Assembly (NCBI GenBank): GCA_014218235.1
Contig: CM024753.1
Coordinates: 190,378,348 to 190,442,347, forward strand
Reading direction: 5' to 3'
Source: Colocasia esculenta
Lineage: Eukaryota; Streptophyta; Magnoliopsida; Alismatales; Araceae
DNA length: 64,000 nucleotides
Below the pieces are notes generated by a model. It made no database searches, had not been told where the DNA came from, and saw only the letters and a program-made list of their open reading frames with translations. Made by a program: the position numbers and the translations under genes. Positions 46,890 to 58,674 of this stretch are shown here, piece after piece. Each line of letters opens with the position of its first letter. Within the stretch, counting starts at the first letter, position 1.

Positions 46890-47739
46890 ATCTCTTTTTT
46901 TTATGATGACAAAACTCGTGTGAATTTTCTAAAATAGAATACTCAATACAAACAATGAATAAACAATGAACAAAAAATTCATAGAAACTATTCTCCCCCT
47001 TTTTTTGCTAATAACCAAAAAAGAAAGTTCTTATCATTGACATATCTCTTTTTTCAGATTGTGTAGAGACTTATCACTTCTTTGTATGAGGGAGTGGTTC
47101 AACGATTGTGTCATGGAAGTATCATCTCCCCCTTTGAATCATAAGTGCTGACATATTGCTCCCCCTTAATTATTGGTCTTCTTGTTGGATCACCACTTGT
47201 TGAGTTGGCTTGATTTCACTTGTTGGCTAATACTATTTATCATTGACTTTCCCAAAAGCTTGATCATAGGATATGCATTCATCTGTCAACAATCAGCCTT
47301 GGGTCTATCGACCTAAACTGTTCTGAAAATTTCTCCAGAAAACTTCTTCATAGAGCATGGCTTCATCTATCAACCTATGTATTTTATCTGTCGACTTGCT
47401 ATTTACTTGACATATCCACTTGTTGTTGCTTGCCAGATCTTCAAGAAGATTCACCTATATTTGCTTTACAAATAGAAACTACAAAAAAATTTATTAGTAG
47501 CACCATAATATAAAGTAAGAAATAAAATAAATACTTATTTATGACTACTTCTTCTTCTTATAAGAATGAAGTGAAGAGTTGTTAGTCACCAATCGAATGC
47601 TTTTGAGCATCCTCTAACTATAACCACTTGAATGCCATATGCTATTGTCCATCAAAGTCAGGTTGGTATTTTCTTCTTCTTGTTTTGTACTTGAGGTGCC
47701 TAAGGAGTCTTCTCATGTTGCTGTCATAACCTTCCTTTT
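46890..47739 (-). other. Noncoding 3' internal region of copia B
   Basis: Three runs of C/T (TTCTCCCCCTTTTTTTGC near 46992, TCATCTCCCCCTTTG near 47125, GCTCCCCCTTAATT near 47160) are purine tracts on the element strand, like those before the 3' LTR of element A. No coding signal. Confidence 0.75.
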
Positions 47740-48665
47740 ATATTTCTTGTGCTTCTCCTCTTTTCTCTTCTTCTCAAAATTTTCTTACTGGTCAGATATT
47801 CTGAGCTTTGTATAGTCCGGCCTTAGATGCCTAAAGTGCTTACCTTCATAGCAAATTGGTTCTTTCTTCCTTTTGGAGAACTTTCTTCCAGACTCATATT
47901 TGTCTAAAATTCTTTGCAATCTCTTTGACTGGAAGTCTTCTTCATCAATGTCAATCTCACTGTTTTCGTCGGATAATGAACTTTCTGAGCTGGATTCTTC
48001 CACCTTAAAGATATTTGTGATCTTCATCATGGATGATTTTTCTCATTATTTTTTCATGTTTATCTCATTATCCATTAATGATATGAGCTTTTCTAGTGAC
48101 ATGGTTAAGAGATCATTGACTTCTTCTATTGCTGTTCCTTTAGGTGTCCATTATTTTGGCAGAGATCTTAAAATCTTTCTGACCATGTCACCTTGCTATA
48201 TGTCTTTCCTAAAGCTATAAGACCATTTACTATGTTAGTGAACTCACTATATATTTGAGTGATGGACTCATCTGGTTCCATTTGTAACTTCTCATATTGT
48301 GTCACCAAGATGTCAATCCTAGTTTATTGGACCTTGTTTGTTCCTTTATAGGTGAGCTTTAGCTTGTCTCACATCTCTTTAGCTATCTTACAAGCAGATA
48401 TTTTGTTGAATTCTTGCTTTGACAGTGCACAACACATGAAGCTCTTTGCCTTGTTGTTCAATGATATCAACTTCTTGTTGTCATCGGCTCACATTTCTTT
48501 GGGCCTTGATATCACAAGGTCACCATCTTCAATGATGCTCCATAGTTGGTAGTCATAGCCTTATAGGAAAAACTTCATGCGGGTCTTCCAGTAGTTATAG
48601 TCCTTACCATCAAATAGTGGAGGTCGGAATATAGATTGACCTTTTGCAAATCTTTGAGTTGTCAT
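47740..48665 (-). pseudogene. Copia gag remnant (element B)
   Basis: The minus strand starts MTTQRFAKGQSIFRPPLFDG then KDYNYWKTRMKFFL and a stop, the same N-terminus as gag of elements A and D. Further down are SESSLSDENSEIDIDEEDFQ and a damaged zinc knuckle, CYEGKHFRHLRPDY, in which two of the three cysteines after the first position are replaced (Gly, Tyr). Several stops and frameshifts are present. Noncoding sequence follows directly, without pol. Confidence 0.85.
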
Positions 48666-48716
48666 TGATCTTTGCTCCTAGATCGTTGGATCTTCTTTGA
48701 TGCTCAAGAGATCAGT

Positions 48717-48728
48717 GCTTTGATACCA
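48717..48728 (-). other. Primer binding site of copia B
   Basis: On the minus strand TGGTATCAAAGC lies two bases after the 5' LTR, one base off the initiator tRNA-Met complement. Confidence 0.88.
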
Positions 48729-48730
48729 CT

Positions 48731-50900
48731 TGTTGGCCCACGGCAGCAAGACAATGATTACCTAGAGGGGGGGTGAATAGGTTGATTCAAAAATCTGAAA
48801 TCAAATTAAACATTTTAAACTTTGGTTAGTGAATATAATCATGTGCAATAAAGATTAAGAGAGCGGAAACAATCACACATAAAGAACACAAGTAATTTAA
48901 CTTGGTTCGGCCCTTCCCAAATAGAAGTCATACATTCAATCCCTAAGTAACCTCTTGGGATTTCACTAACCGGGGTACAATCCTCTCAAAGATATACAAC
49001 CTTCAGCATAGCTAGTCCTCCCTTCTACACAAAGGAAAACACACCTAGCACCCTAACTGGTTTTCTTCTTTTTCCCTGGCAAGAAGATAGCCCACTTCTT
49101 TTACAGGTTCAAAATCAAACCTACTGAAACAAACTCTAGCTCAGTTCTTCCCTTAACATAAGGGGCACATTGATACAGACCCCAGCCGATCACAATACCT
49201 AACAACTAGCTAGTCTTCTCTTCACCCTGGAAGAGGAACAACTTGCTCTTCTTTAGAAGAGAGAGCAATCTAAGAGTTAGGAGATTTAAAAAAAAGAACA
49301 CAAGGCTCTCAGGCAGAAATTCTCTCTATCAGATTTACAATGACACATAGAGAGAGTAGGGAGAGATGGAGCTTGAATACTTAGAATACTTGAAGAGATT
49401 TTTGCTTGGGCACTTCTTCTTCTTCCTTGAATAGGTTTAAGCTCTTTCTCTCTTTCTTTGAGTGTATGTGTCGTTTAGGCTCCTCACTGGATGTACACTC
49501 TTTCAGAAAGATCTTCAGGGCTACTCAAGGTGTTGTTTTATCTTCAAAGCCTTCAACTTTTTATAGAGCATCTAAAAAGGACCATTGAGGAGATAACTGT
49601 TGGAGCTTCTTCTTCTGCTCTCCTTGAATCTAACGAATGCTTGGAACAAAAGAGTATCTTCTTATGCATGTTTCCAAGGTCTTAGCTGTGTCTAACATTT
49701 TGGTTCATGAGAAAACTAAATACCTGTGGCCAATAAATGCTTGGAAGAAGATGGGGAGAAGGAAAGATATCACTTGTCAGTCAATCTATACCTTTTCTAC
49801 CTACCACCCTCATTTTCTATTGGCTGTATGCTATACTAGGTAATAACTTTTTATCTGAGCAGAATAGAATGAGACCTTCAAAGTCATGCAAAAAGGTAGT
49901 TTTTTATCAGAACCTATAGAGGCCAAGTCATGAAAAGTAATAAGTTAAGGCTATGAAGGTCATTTGAAATTTCATTGGCTCCAAGACATGTTATTCAAAG
50001 GCAATTGAAATATATGTTCAGTAATTGGTATGTTTTAGTCAGTAATTGGTACAGAATATAAGTACTTAACACTTATAACACCAATCGATGTATTTGAAGC
50101 CAGATAAACACTAATCAGAATGTTTTAAGTCAAGTGTTCATCAATTGGAATAAGAATAATATTAATCGGTGTGAATCAGGCTCTTTGTTCACTAATCGAT
50201 GTGAGTTAAGTCACTTGATCACCAATTGGTACAGAACAAACAGTAATCAATATGAGTTACACCACTTGGTCACCAATTAGAATTGTCTTCATTAATCGAT
50301 ACGATATTGAACCTTTGTTCAGTAATTGGAACAATTATACACCAATTGGAAGAACACTTGTTCTCTAATCAATAGAAACTTAAACATTAATCGATAGAAA
50401 CTTTATTCTCCAATTGATAGGCGTTTTGTTCTCCAATCGATAGAGGTTTCTTCAGTAATTGATGTACATTGAACTGTAATTGATATGAACTTAGAAAAAT
50501 TATAAAGCACTTGAGACTGAGTTTTTGAGATATTTACATTGATGATCTTTAGAGTGATTATTTTTCCTTTATTTTTCTATTGTCAAACTTAATGAAAATT
50601 ATATGTTAATCACATAAAATTATATTAAAATAAAATATCACCAAAATTCATATAGAAGAAGGAGACAAAAATAGATTTAACAAATATGAGCAAAACATAA
50701 GTCGACATTTGGACATCACAAGTCGACTTGTCATCACATAACATATTGCAAGTCGATGTTTGATCATCATAAGTCGACACATGAATATCTGTGAATTTTC
50801 ACAAGTTGACAAAAATTAATGTTATCAAATATATTAAGAATTTTTATGAATTTTAGTTATCACCAAAACATAGGGATAAATGTATGAGAATGGTTCAACA
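48731..50900 (-). repeat. 5' LTR of copia B
   Basis: On the minus strand it starts TGTTGAACCATTCTC and ends GTGGGCCAACA before the primer site. U3 contains clustered AATCGATA, AATCGGTA and AAGTCGAC motifs (50030-50800). Confidence 0.92.
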
Positions 50901-51419
50901 CACCCCTCAGTGTGAAAGATATTGTGGCATCCTAAGTTGGTGAATAAAGTACCCCCCAGAATCATAACTTTCATTTGGAAGCCCTGACAAATGCCCTCTC
51001 TACACAAGCCAGGTTGGCCAGAATCAGTCCTCACTTGAGTAAGCTGTGTCCCATCTGAATGGAGAATGAAGAGACAGTGGATCACCTATTTTTCCAGTGT
51101 AATCAGGCTAGAAGACTCTGGTTCGCAAGCAGCTTAAATTACAAGGTGGATCAGCACAGTAAGCACTTACAAGCATGGTTTGCCGAATCGGAATCGGAAG
51201 GCGAATCGGGTTGCTCCTGATTCGCCCCGATTTCCCCAGAATCGGTCCGAATCGGACCGATTCGCAAAAGTATATTATATATATAATATATCATATGATA
51301 TATATTGCATATATATTATATATATTACATATATCATATTTCAGACACATTTATATTGATTAAATATATATATGTAATATATATCATATTTATAATGTAT
51401 AACATATATTACAAATATG

Positions 51420-51458
<39 letters not shown>

Positions 51459-52250
51459 GGAATCGGGGTGAATCAGGGATTGGGTTTCCCCTGATTCACA
51501 CCGATTCGCCCCGATTCGGCAAACCCTGCTTACAAGACAGAATTAAGGACTGGAGCAACACCCCATTTGCTTCGACCAAAAACGACTATAACTTTATGTT
51601 GCAGGCATTAACAATTATGTGGAATCTTGGAAGGCTAGATGCTCACTTGTCTTTGAACACAAGACAATGGATATCCAATCGCTTCTGGCGAAAGACATAT
51701 CAGGAGTTATCATTTTGGACTAGGATGAAGCCTTCAAATGAACCCCAAGTGAAAGAGACTAACAGGAAAGCAGAGCTCAGATCCAACTCAGAATGTATTC
51801 TCCTTGTGGATGCAGACTTCAGATGAACTGAAGCCGGGGCAGGCTTTTATTCTTATTGACAAAGAAAGGAAGATAATCAAATGCATATCCTTAATGTTCT
51901 AAACCTCCTTTTCGCTCGAAGCCGAAGCCATAGCAATTTTAATGGGTAGTAATTGGGTGATAGTTAATCAGAGAAGGACTCACATCTATAGCGATGCAAA
52001 CAATGTGATACGGGCCCTTCACACTAATTGTAATCTCTGGAGATGCAGCTCCGTTATTGAGGAATGCAGGGAACTGCTGCAAAGGCATCCTCAAGTTCAA
52101 GTTTCTGTCGCCGCACGTGAAGCTACATTGCCAGCCCACTCACTTGCACACCAAACTACCAATACAGGTGTACAAGGCGATCTTGTGGGATCTCCCCAAT
52201 ATTCCCCCCCTCTGTTCTTCAAGCATATGATCTTTTATCTGTAATGAGCT
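50901..52250 (+). pseudogene. L1 ORF2 C-terminal region (zf-RVT and RNase H)
   Basis: Plus frames give PPRIITFIWK, then NEETVDHLFFQCNQARRLWF, the zinc-binding RVT block. After the MITE they give LQALTIMWNLGRLDAHLSLN, ECILLVDADFR (RNase H start), AEAIAILMGSNWVIVN and IYSDANNVIRAL, then a C-terminal AREATLPAHSLAHQT. RNase H after RT is usual in one group of plant L1 elements. Stops and frame breaks are present. Confidence 0.85.
51174..51528. mobile_element. hAT-type MITE in L1
   Basis: A 355-bp element with ends CATGGTTTGCCGAATCGG and CCGATTCGGCAAACCCTG (one mismatch) and a perfect 8-bp target duplication CTTACAAG (51166-51173, 51529-51536). The interior is AT-rich with TATATA repeats (51427-51456) and inner GAATCGG repeats. 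Confidence 0.93.
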
Positions 52251-52315
52251 TTCCTGAGTAATGAATAGAATCCTTTTACTTGTAAAAAAAAGTAAATAAA
52301 AGAGGCAATTATAAA

Positions 52316-53980
52316 TTTAAATTCTGAAAGCTAATATGTTTTCCCTTCTGAAAATGTTCCTTGTTTCTCATTGACTTGATCCTCCTGAAAACACTCTCTC
52401 TCCGTTTGGGGTGGTCAGCCTTCATCTTGGCTGCTCTATACATTTAACAATCTCTTATGTTAATTTGGCAAATTAAATTGTATGATGTGCTATTTTCTAC
52501 GCTGTAAGATATTGAAATTTTACAATCATAAAACTTTTGGGTTTCATCTATGATAATTTTCAGCTGAATCGGTATGAGGAAAAAAGAACGGCACATAATT
52601 TGACTGTTCTTTGTAAGTGCTATTATATGGTGTTTCTGTATTATCATACACAACACATCAAACAGGGATAACTTTGCAACTTCACCCCATTGGCACATAA
52701 ATCTCATCGTCTCATTCGGAAACCTCTTCCACAAAGTTGCACGGAGCCTTCTCAAATATTAAAGGGTCTGGTGTCATTGTGAGATTGGAATATTTGGATC
52801 AACAGTGTGGCAGATCCTGGCTTTAATGGATACCCTTGTAACTTAGGGCTGTGACTTTGTCTTTACCCCGATGTTTTAAGGATATATCTTGATAACTGTA
52901 ATAGGAGTTTTCTTTTTCGACGGCTAGAAATAAAAACCACCTTCCACGTACACAGTGATCTAGGTTTAAAATTTCACCTGCTCGTTACCTATAAACAAAA
53001 AGCTGTCCATGGTGAAATAGATGATAAAACAAATCGACTCATTAGCGATTACAGAAATGGCGTCCTTATCTTTATTACATATTATTTGAAGGTACACGTC
53101 TCATATCTCATGCGGATGGGACATAAAAAATATCAAAATCTTTCTTTCCATCTTAAGATTTTGGTCTAATCTAATATAAAATTTAACATAGTATCAGATT
53201 TATGATATGATTTGGTCCGCACATCTGATTTTATGATCTATGTGATAGAATCTGTAATCGACTTGTGCATGAGGGGACGCGCGAGAATACTCTCATATTT
53301 GATGTGATAATAAATATCAGAATTTTTTATGCACTTAAAAGATTTTTGAATTAGAAGGTCCAAATACAATATAAACTAAAATTTAACAGTTTCGACCAGC
53401 TTCGAACCGGCACATCAAATTGATCGGAAATGCGTTTCCAGCATTGATTAGCCAAAAGGATTAGCAAATTAAATTTTGTGATGAGATCAGAGAACAACCA
53501 GCGTACGTCCATTGTAGAGTGTTTGGAAGAAAGTGCAAGTTTCCAATTTAAATACCTCCCTTCATGGGATCATGTGGGAGAAGGGACGGTTTAAGTCTGT
53601 GTACGAGTGACGAGACTCATATCATAAGAGATTTATTTCCTGTGGTGGGATCTTCTGACTACTCAGAGAAATCGTTTTATATAAATGAATTTATTATAAA
53701 ATTGATTAAAAATTAAAAAAAATATTTTGTAGATAAGACGCCCACGATCTACCCTCACAATTTGGAGGGGACATGAACGGTGAGAGAATGTAGAGGGAAT
53801 ATGTGCACATGCTAATGAACTTGCTCCTCCCATGGATATGGAGAGGAGGCTGGCTTGGGAACAGAGCTTCCATAATCAATTCCCTCATCTATGTACCCTA
53901 TAATTATGGTAGTGAAGAAAGGGAGGAAAAGCAAAATAATGTGAATTAAAGGATGGTATATTTAAATATAAGAAAAATTT

Positions 53981-54056
<76 letters not shown>

Positions 54057-55790
54057 TAAAACACATCAGTTATGTCCTTTAGGAAGGAGTCAGCCAGAAT
54101 TTGAGAAATATCTCACTATAAATATGGTAGAAAGCACCATACATGCTTAAGCAGACTAAAGTATATATATATATACCCTCACTTTAATACTGCCAACACT
54201 TTCTTAAAATAGAAAATGATTACATATACGTCTCAAAAAACACCAAATATATATACTCTAATGTATATCCCTAAAATCTTCTTTTCCTCGTGTATACTGT
54301 AGATTATATATGCCCTTACCTTACCATTAGATTCTGTTAATTTAGCACGACCATGCATAGGTTTGAGATTATTAAGGTGAGAACATGCACATTGGCTACT
54401 CCGATCACAACACTTCGCCTAACAGTTCCAGAAATGCTTATAAGAATCGAACCTCATTGGGCACCTGTTTCAACTAAGCACCAAATTGTACGTAAAGTAC
54501 GACGACAGGGCATGCAACGATCCGGTAAACCCGGATTGCTGGATTTTAATAAAGCCTGACAGCGTGGGACATGGTGGGTTTACTAATCCACTAAATAAAG
54601 AGCAATAATTGAGCTGTATTCTGCTTCCCCCAACTTAACTAGCTGCTCAGCTCCTTCGATTAACAAGTTGGAGGTCCTACGTTGACACGCTGTTCACCCC
54701 TTTCGATGAGCTTGTTAAATTATGTCCCGTCAGAAAGTCCGCCTCTATGTACCATCTGAATTTCCTAATCATTTGGCCAGTTTTTTATGTCATCTGTGGT
54801 GCAAAGTCTCATGCACCGGCTTGGCAATTGGAAAGATTTTTATTTTTATTTTTGATTTTACAATGGAAGACATTTCTTCGTTCAAAAGAAAAGAGGGTAC
54901 GGAGGACAATAGTGAGTGATCTCTGTTAGAAGGAGACAATGAATATCGTCGGAGAAGACCCAATAAACACGCCAACTCGAGATCGATGATCCATACATGG
55001 TGTACCAAATCCCAATCCAATAGAAAGACCAGACGACAAAGATATGAAAGGCAACCAGACGTCGCCGGCGACTAACCAACTAAGGGAACAACCATACTCC
55101 GGTCGGGGAGGGGGAAAGTAAGGGCACTAACAGGGAAGACATGTAGCAAAATCGGAAGGTGCACAGGGTTGCAGGAGATTCCCATCGACGAACATTGATG
55201 GAGGGGTGGCAGGAGGAGGCAAATCTGCAAGTAACCTAAACGTCGTGGGAGGAGCTCGCCTTAGCCGGATGAAGATGAAATGTGATCTACAACTGCATAT
55301 CTCGAGCAGAGGAGCATGAGTACAAGCTTGTAGAGACAATGCCGAATCAAAGGGGTAGGACGGGAGCGACAAGTACAAACTCCAACAAGGGCACCACACT
55401 AGATCGCCTAATGTTGGAACCAATAGAACACATACCTACACAACAAAAAACATGAACATGACATAGAAACGCTATCTAGGCACTATGCTGACCTCCAAGC
55501 ATCCGGTGAAGAATCATCAAACCACTGGAGAAAGATACCCTTCGCCAGGAAGGAGAAGACCTCTTGGCAGAGGAACAAAACTCCCACCAAGGTGGGGAAA
55601 ACAAAACGACCGCCCGTTGGTGGGAGAACCGCCCACGGACGATGACAGAGGCAATTGGAATGACATGTACTTGACATGAGTATCCTTGCATGTCCTCCAC
55701 TATGTTTCTCTCGTTTTGTAAGTGTGTCAATTAGATGGTCCATTTTATAAATCATTCTTTTGACACTGTATGTAAAAAATGAGCTAGGAG
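52316..55790. other. Intergenic, no gene seen
   Basis: AT-rich sequence with an (AT)n microsatellite at 53982-54052. Open frames at 54353, 54722, 55127 and 55476-55755 are short, overlap on both strands and show no known motif. The 55000-55700 part is GC-richer and may be the leader of the gypsy element whose gag follows. Confidence 0.5.
53982..54052. repeat. (AT)n microsatellite
   Basis: About 35 uninterrupted AT repeats, a likely length-variable site. Confidence 0.98.
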
Positions 55791-56535
55791 TCTTGACACT
55801 TCATAAGAGCTACAAGAATATGGGCAATCATCAAGGAAGCGGAGTGGCCTCCCATGTCCATCATATGTTTGTTTAGTCAATGATTGTTGTTCCCCTAAGT
55901 CTCACCAACAATGGTCGAGGAGCTGATGACGATGTGAAAACAACTCTAGATACTAACGGAAGCATACCAAGGCCTCTTGAATAACCAAGATAAGTAGGAG
56001 CATGCCCTCTTAGCACCTTCTATTGAAAAATGGGGCAAATTCATGCCCAACACATACCATGAGCGGACACCATCAATGACATTCATTGCACATGGCCCTC
56101 ACCCGAGAAATCCTTTCCACTCTAATGTTGGGATGGCGAGGTGACTCGAGCAAAATGGCAACTTCGAGCGTGAGCTAGAGGGGAAGGCCTGCTACTTGGT
56201 TGATATTATCCAAACAGCTAGGACAAAGGGCTTGGTCAAGGATGACTCGACTTCCAAGCCCCCTTCTCCTATAAGATCTTGGATGTACCGATCCCTCTAA
56301 AGCTACAACTATTGCCATTCACGCCATATGATAGCTTTATTGAACCGGCTGACAATCTCCATAGCTTTGAACCCCACCTGACCTTCCATTAGACTTTGAC
56401 CGTTGTAAAGTGTTTGGCCCACACCACCACCCTCTAGGAGAACACCCAGACTTAGTTTGAGTTTCTCCTAATAGGGTCCATATCTTCCTTCAAGCAAATG
56501 AAGAGGATGTTTAAAGTGTTTGGCCTTCACCACCA
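55790..56535 (+). pseudogene. Decayed Ty3/gypsy gag
   Basis: One plus frame reads VPIPLKLQLLPFTPYDSFIE then PADNLHSFEPHLTFH (about 56290-56395). Beyond a stop another piece reads GSISSFKQMKRMF (about 56475-56515). This is the pattern of the plant gypsy gag domain (PF03732): P.Y.G..DP.DHL..F, then SI.SF.QL...F. Several stops are present and no LTR or pol could be attached to it. Of the upstream part only its composition is gypsy-like. Confidence 0.6.
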
Positions 56536-56941
56536 CCCTCACAATTTGTTACACAATGGGAACTATACGATAGAAGAACATGAACATGTTTGTTACAAAA
56601 TGTGTACACATCTGATACAGTAAATGTAGGTCAACTAATTAACTCTTAATACCTTTTCTTTTCATGCAAGTCATGACATTGAAAGAGTACTTAATACGCA
56701 GGGGGGTCGATGCAACCAATTGGCCCCTAATGTACCCCAACCCATGCCCACAGCAAGGATTAGGAAGATGATTGCGCTATCTTCCTTTCTTAATATATGG
56801 AATGTTTGGCATGGATGGACACTGGAGGCTTCTCCTTCTCACAAGTACTCTTTCATGCCATAAATCAACCTCAAATACACCAACCAACTATCATCTCTCA
56901 AATGCAAACCCTTGTTTCAGGTCGACGTGCCATATGTGCAA

Positions 56942-57260
56942 CACTATAAGAAAAAGCGCAATCGGTCGCAAGAGGGCTTAGCGACCGAATTGCAACCGAT
57001 CAGAAACCAACTTTATCGGTCACTATATTGTGGTCACTATTATGCGACCGATTTTTATCAGTCGCAGAATCGGTCGCAAACAGCGACCGATAATAAATAG
57101 TCCCCAATCGGTGGTCTCAAACATTGCGACTGACTATATCAGTCGCAAAATCGGTCGCTACTTCTGCGATTGATTAGCGACCAATATTAGTTGGGTCACT
57201 ATTTTTTTAGTGACCGATAATAGCGACTATATTGCGACTAATTTATTCAGTCGCTATTAT
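56942..57260. repeat. Terminus and subterminal repeats of CACTA III
   Basis: Variants of ATCGGTCGCTA / TAGCGACCGAT repeat in both orientations over about 300 bp from the terminus. Confidence 0.9.
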
Positions 57261-57495
57261 CAGAATTTATTTTTTTAATAATTAAGCGTAAATGACAATA
57301 AATCACATGATAAATGACAATAAAATAAAACCACAATACATCCACTACACATATCACAATATCCCATCACATAAACCACAACAAACATCTACACAAACCC
57401 ATCACACATCCATCATAAAAATTACAACATCCACACAACTGAGAAGAAATCGCAAACCACAATATACACCCATCACAAAATCACAAATCCTCTAC

Positions 57496-57548
57496 TTATG
57501 TGTCATCCTGGTCCTCATCTCCCCAAACGTCTGGCGATAGATGATCTT
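57496..57548 (-). CDS. Terminal exon of the CACTA III gene (frame uncertain)
   Basis: On the minus strand, after TATACAAG, one frame reads HLSPDVWGDEDQDDT and TAA, acidic like the tails of CACTA I and II. The acidic frame is two bases off the visible AG, while the upstream exon ends in phase 0, so an indel or an unrecognised acceptor must be assumed. CACTA IV shows the same offset. Confidence 0.4.
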
Positions 57549-57654
57549 GTATATCATTTATAAAAAAATAAAATCAAGTACTTAATAAATAAACTATTTT
57601 TTTTTTAAAATTGAAAGCAAGATGATTTTCACTTAACTTAATTTGACGAATGAC

Positions 57655-58600
57655 AGTTTGAGCGTTTTGCTCAAACCAGGAGTCCAATTTGGACTCTGTC
57701 AGTTTCTTCAAGTCACTCTCACCTTTCCGGTCAGTTGCAATCATTGACAAATTAATCAGATCTATATTTTTTATTTTTACCCTCCTAAACTTGTGTTTAT
57801 TGACTTTAAACTAAGTTGTTTTAGAAAATGTAAATTTGAACATCGAGCTCAAACCTGGAGCCCAATTTGGACTCCATCAGTTTCTACGGGTTACTTTTAT
57901 TCCCCAAGTTATGTTGGAACAATCGATAGACTAATTGGACATGTATTTTAAATTTTGGACCCTCAAACCCAAGTTTACAGATTTTAAACAAAACTACTTA
58001 AGAAAATGAGAAATTGATTGCCAAGTCCAAATCAAGAGTCTAATTTGGGCTCCGTCAGTTTCTACAAGTCACTCTCACATTCCCGATCGTGTTGGAATCA
58101 TTGACAAATTAATCAGACCTATATTTTTTATTTTGACACTCCTAAGCCTGTGTTTATCTATTTTGGACGGCTAGATACATCGACGCAACCTGATCAGTAC
58201 GTAGATTGACGAAAACCTGAAGTTAGGTCGATGCAACCTAAAGTTAGGTCGACACACCTTTCAAGTAGGTCGATGCACTCCTGACATAGGTCGACCTACC
58301 CTCTTCAAAATCACTGAGCAGGTCAAACACTCTTGTTCCAGGTCGACACACTCTGGGGCATCACAAAATTGGACCTATATTTTTTATTTTGACCCTCCTA
58401 AACCCATGTTTATTGACTTTAAACTAAATTCTCTTAGAAAATATAAAATTGAGTACCGAGCTCAAACCTAGAGTCCAATTTAGACTCCGTCAGTTTCTAC
58501 AAGTCACTCTCACCTTCCGGTCATGCTGGAATCATTGAAAAATTAACCAAACCAATATTTTAATTTTGACCCTCCTAAACCGTGTTTTTTGACCATCCTC
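57655..58600. repeat. 178-bp tandem array in CACTA III
   Basis: Monomers start near 57660, 57838, 58015 and 58451. They hold GCTCAAACCAGGAGTCCAAT, TTGGACTCTGTCAGTTTCTT, CAAGTCACTCTCAC and CCTCCTAAACTTGTGTTTAT. The interval between the last two is lengthened by a foreign stretch (58165-58370). The array fills the intron between 57548 and 58675. Confidence 0.9.
58165..58370. repeat. GGTCGAC motif cluster inside the CACTA III array
   Basis: About 200 bp with seven or more copies of AGGTCGAC/AGGTCGATGCA, unlike the array monomer. The monomer block CCTATATTTTTTATTTTGAC stands on both sides. The motif pattern resembles the U3 clusters of copia LTRs C and D. Confidence 0.7.
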
Positions 58601-58674
58601 AACCCAAGTTCTTGCATTTTATAAGATGATATTTAGAGTTGAGAAATGAAAAATCAATCAAATAAAATACTCAC

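Larger units (their letters stand above)
44745..50900 (-). mobile_element. SIRE-like Ty1/copia element B, gag-only, inserted in L1
   Basis: Two LTRs of about 2.15 kb in the same orientation (44745-46889 and 48731-50900, roughly 87 % alike by eye) enclose only 1.84 kb. Read on the minus strand, the internal region has a primer site, a short gag and a noncoding tail with purine tracts. No protease, integrase, RT or RNase H sequence is present. The first bases of the left LTR (TGTTGGCCCA) are missing and L1 sequence also seems deleted there, so the target duplication cannot be tested. It has the structure of a non-autonomous gag-only (TR-GAG-like) element. Confidence 0.9.
39971..52300 (+). mobile_element. 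L1 LINE with twin-priming inversion and nested insertions
   Basis: The left part (39971 to about 44300) carries the 5' L1 sequence in reverse: RT up to YLGTPLLLGRNKKEQLNN at the left edge, endonuclease and ORF1 rightwards. From about 44310 the plus strand resumes in RT with KANTLTAAGKSILIKSTLSA and continues through the zinc-binding RVT domain and RNase H to an A-rich end (52282-52300). About 30 residues of RT are missing between the two breakpoints. Target duplications AGAAGCAATTAGAAA (39956-39970) and AGAGGCAATTATAAA (52301-52315) agree at 13 of 15 bases. Copia B (44745-50900) and a hAT MITE (51174-51528) inserted later. Confidence 0.92.

Noticed and set aside
54722..55755. Several ORFs of 60-98 codons on both strands
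   Set aside because: Short, overlapping, motif-free, and without codon bias visible by eye.
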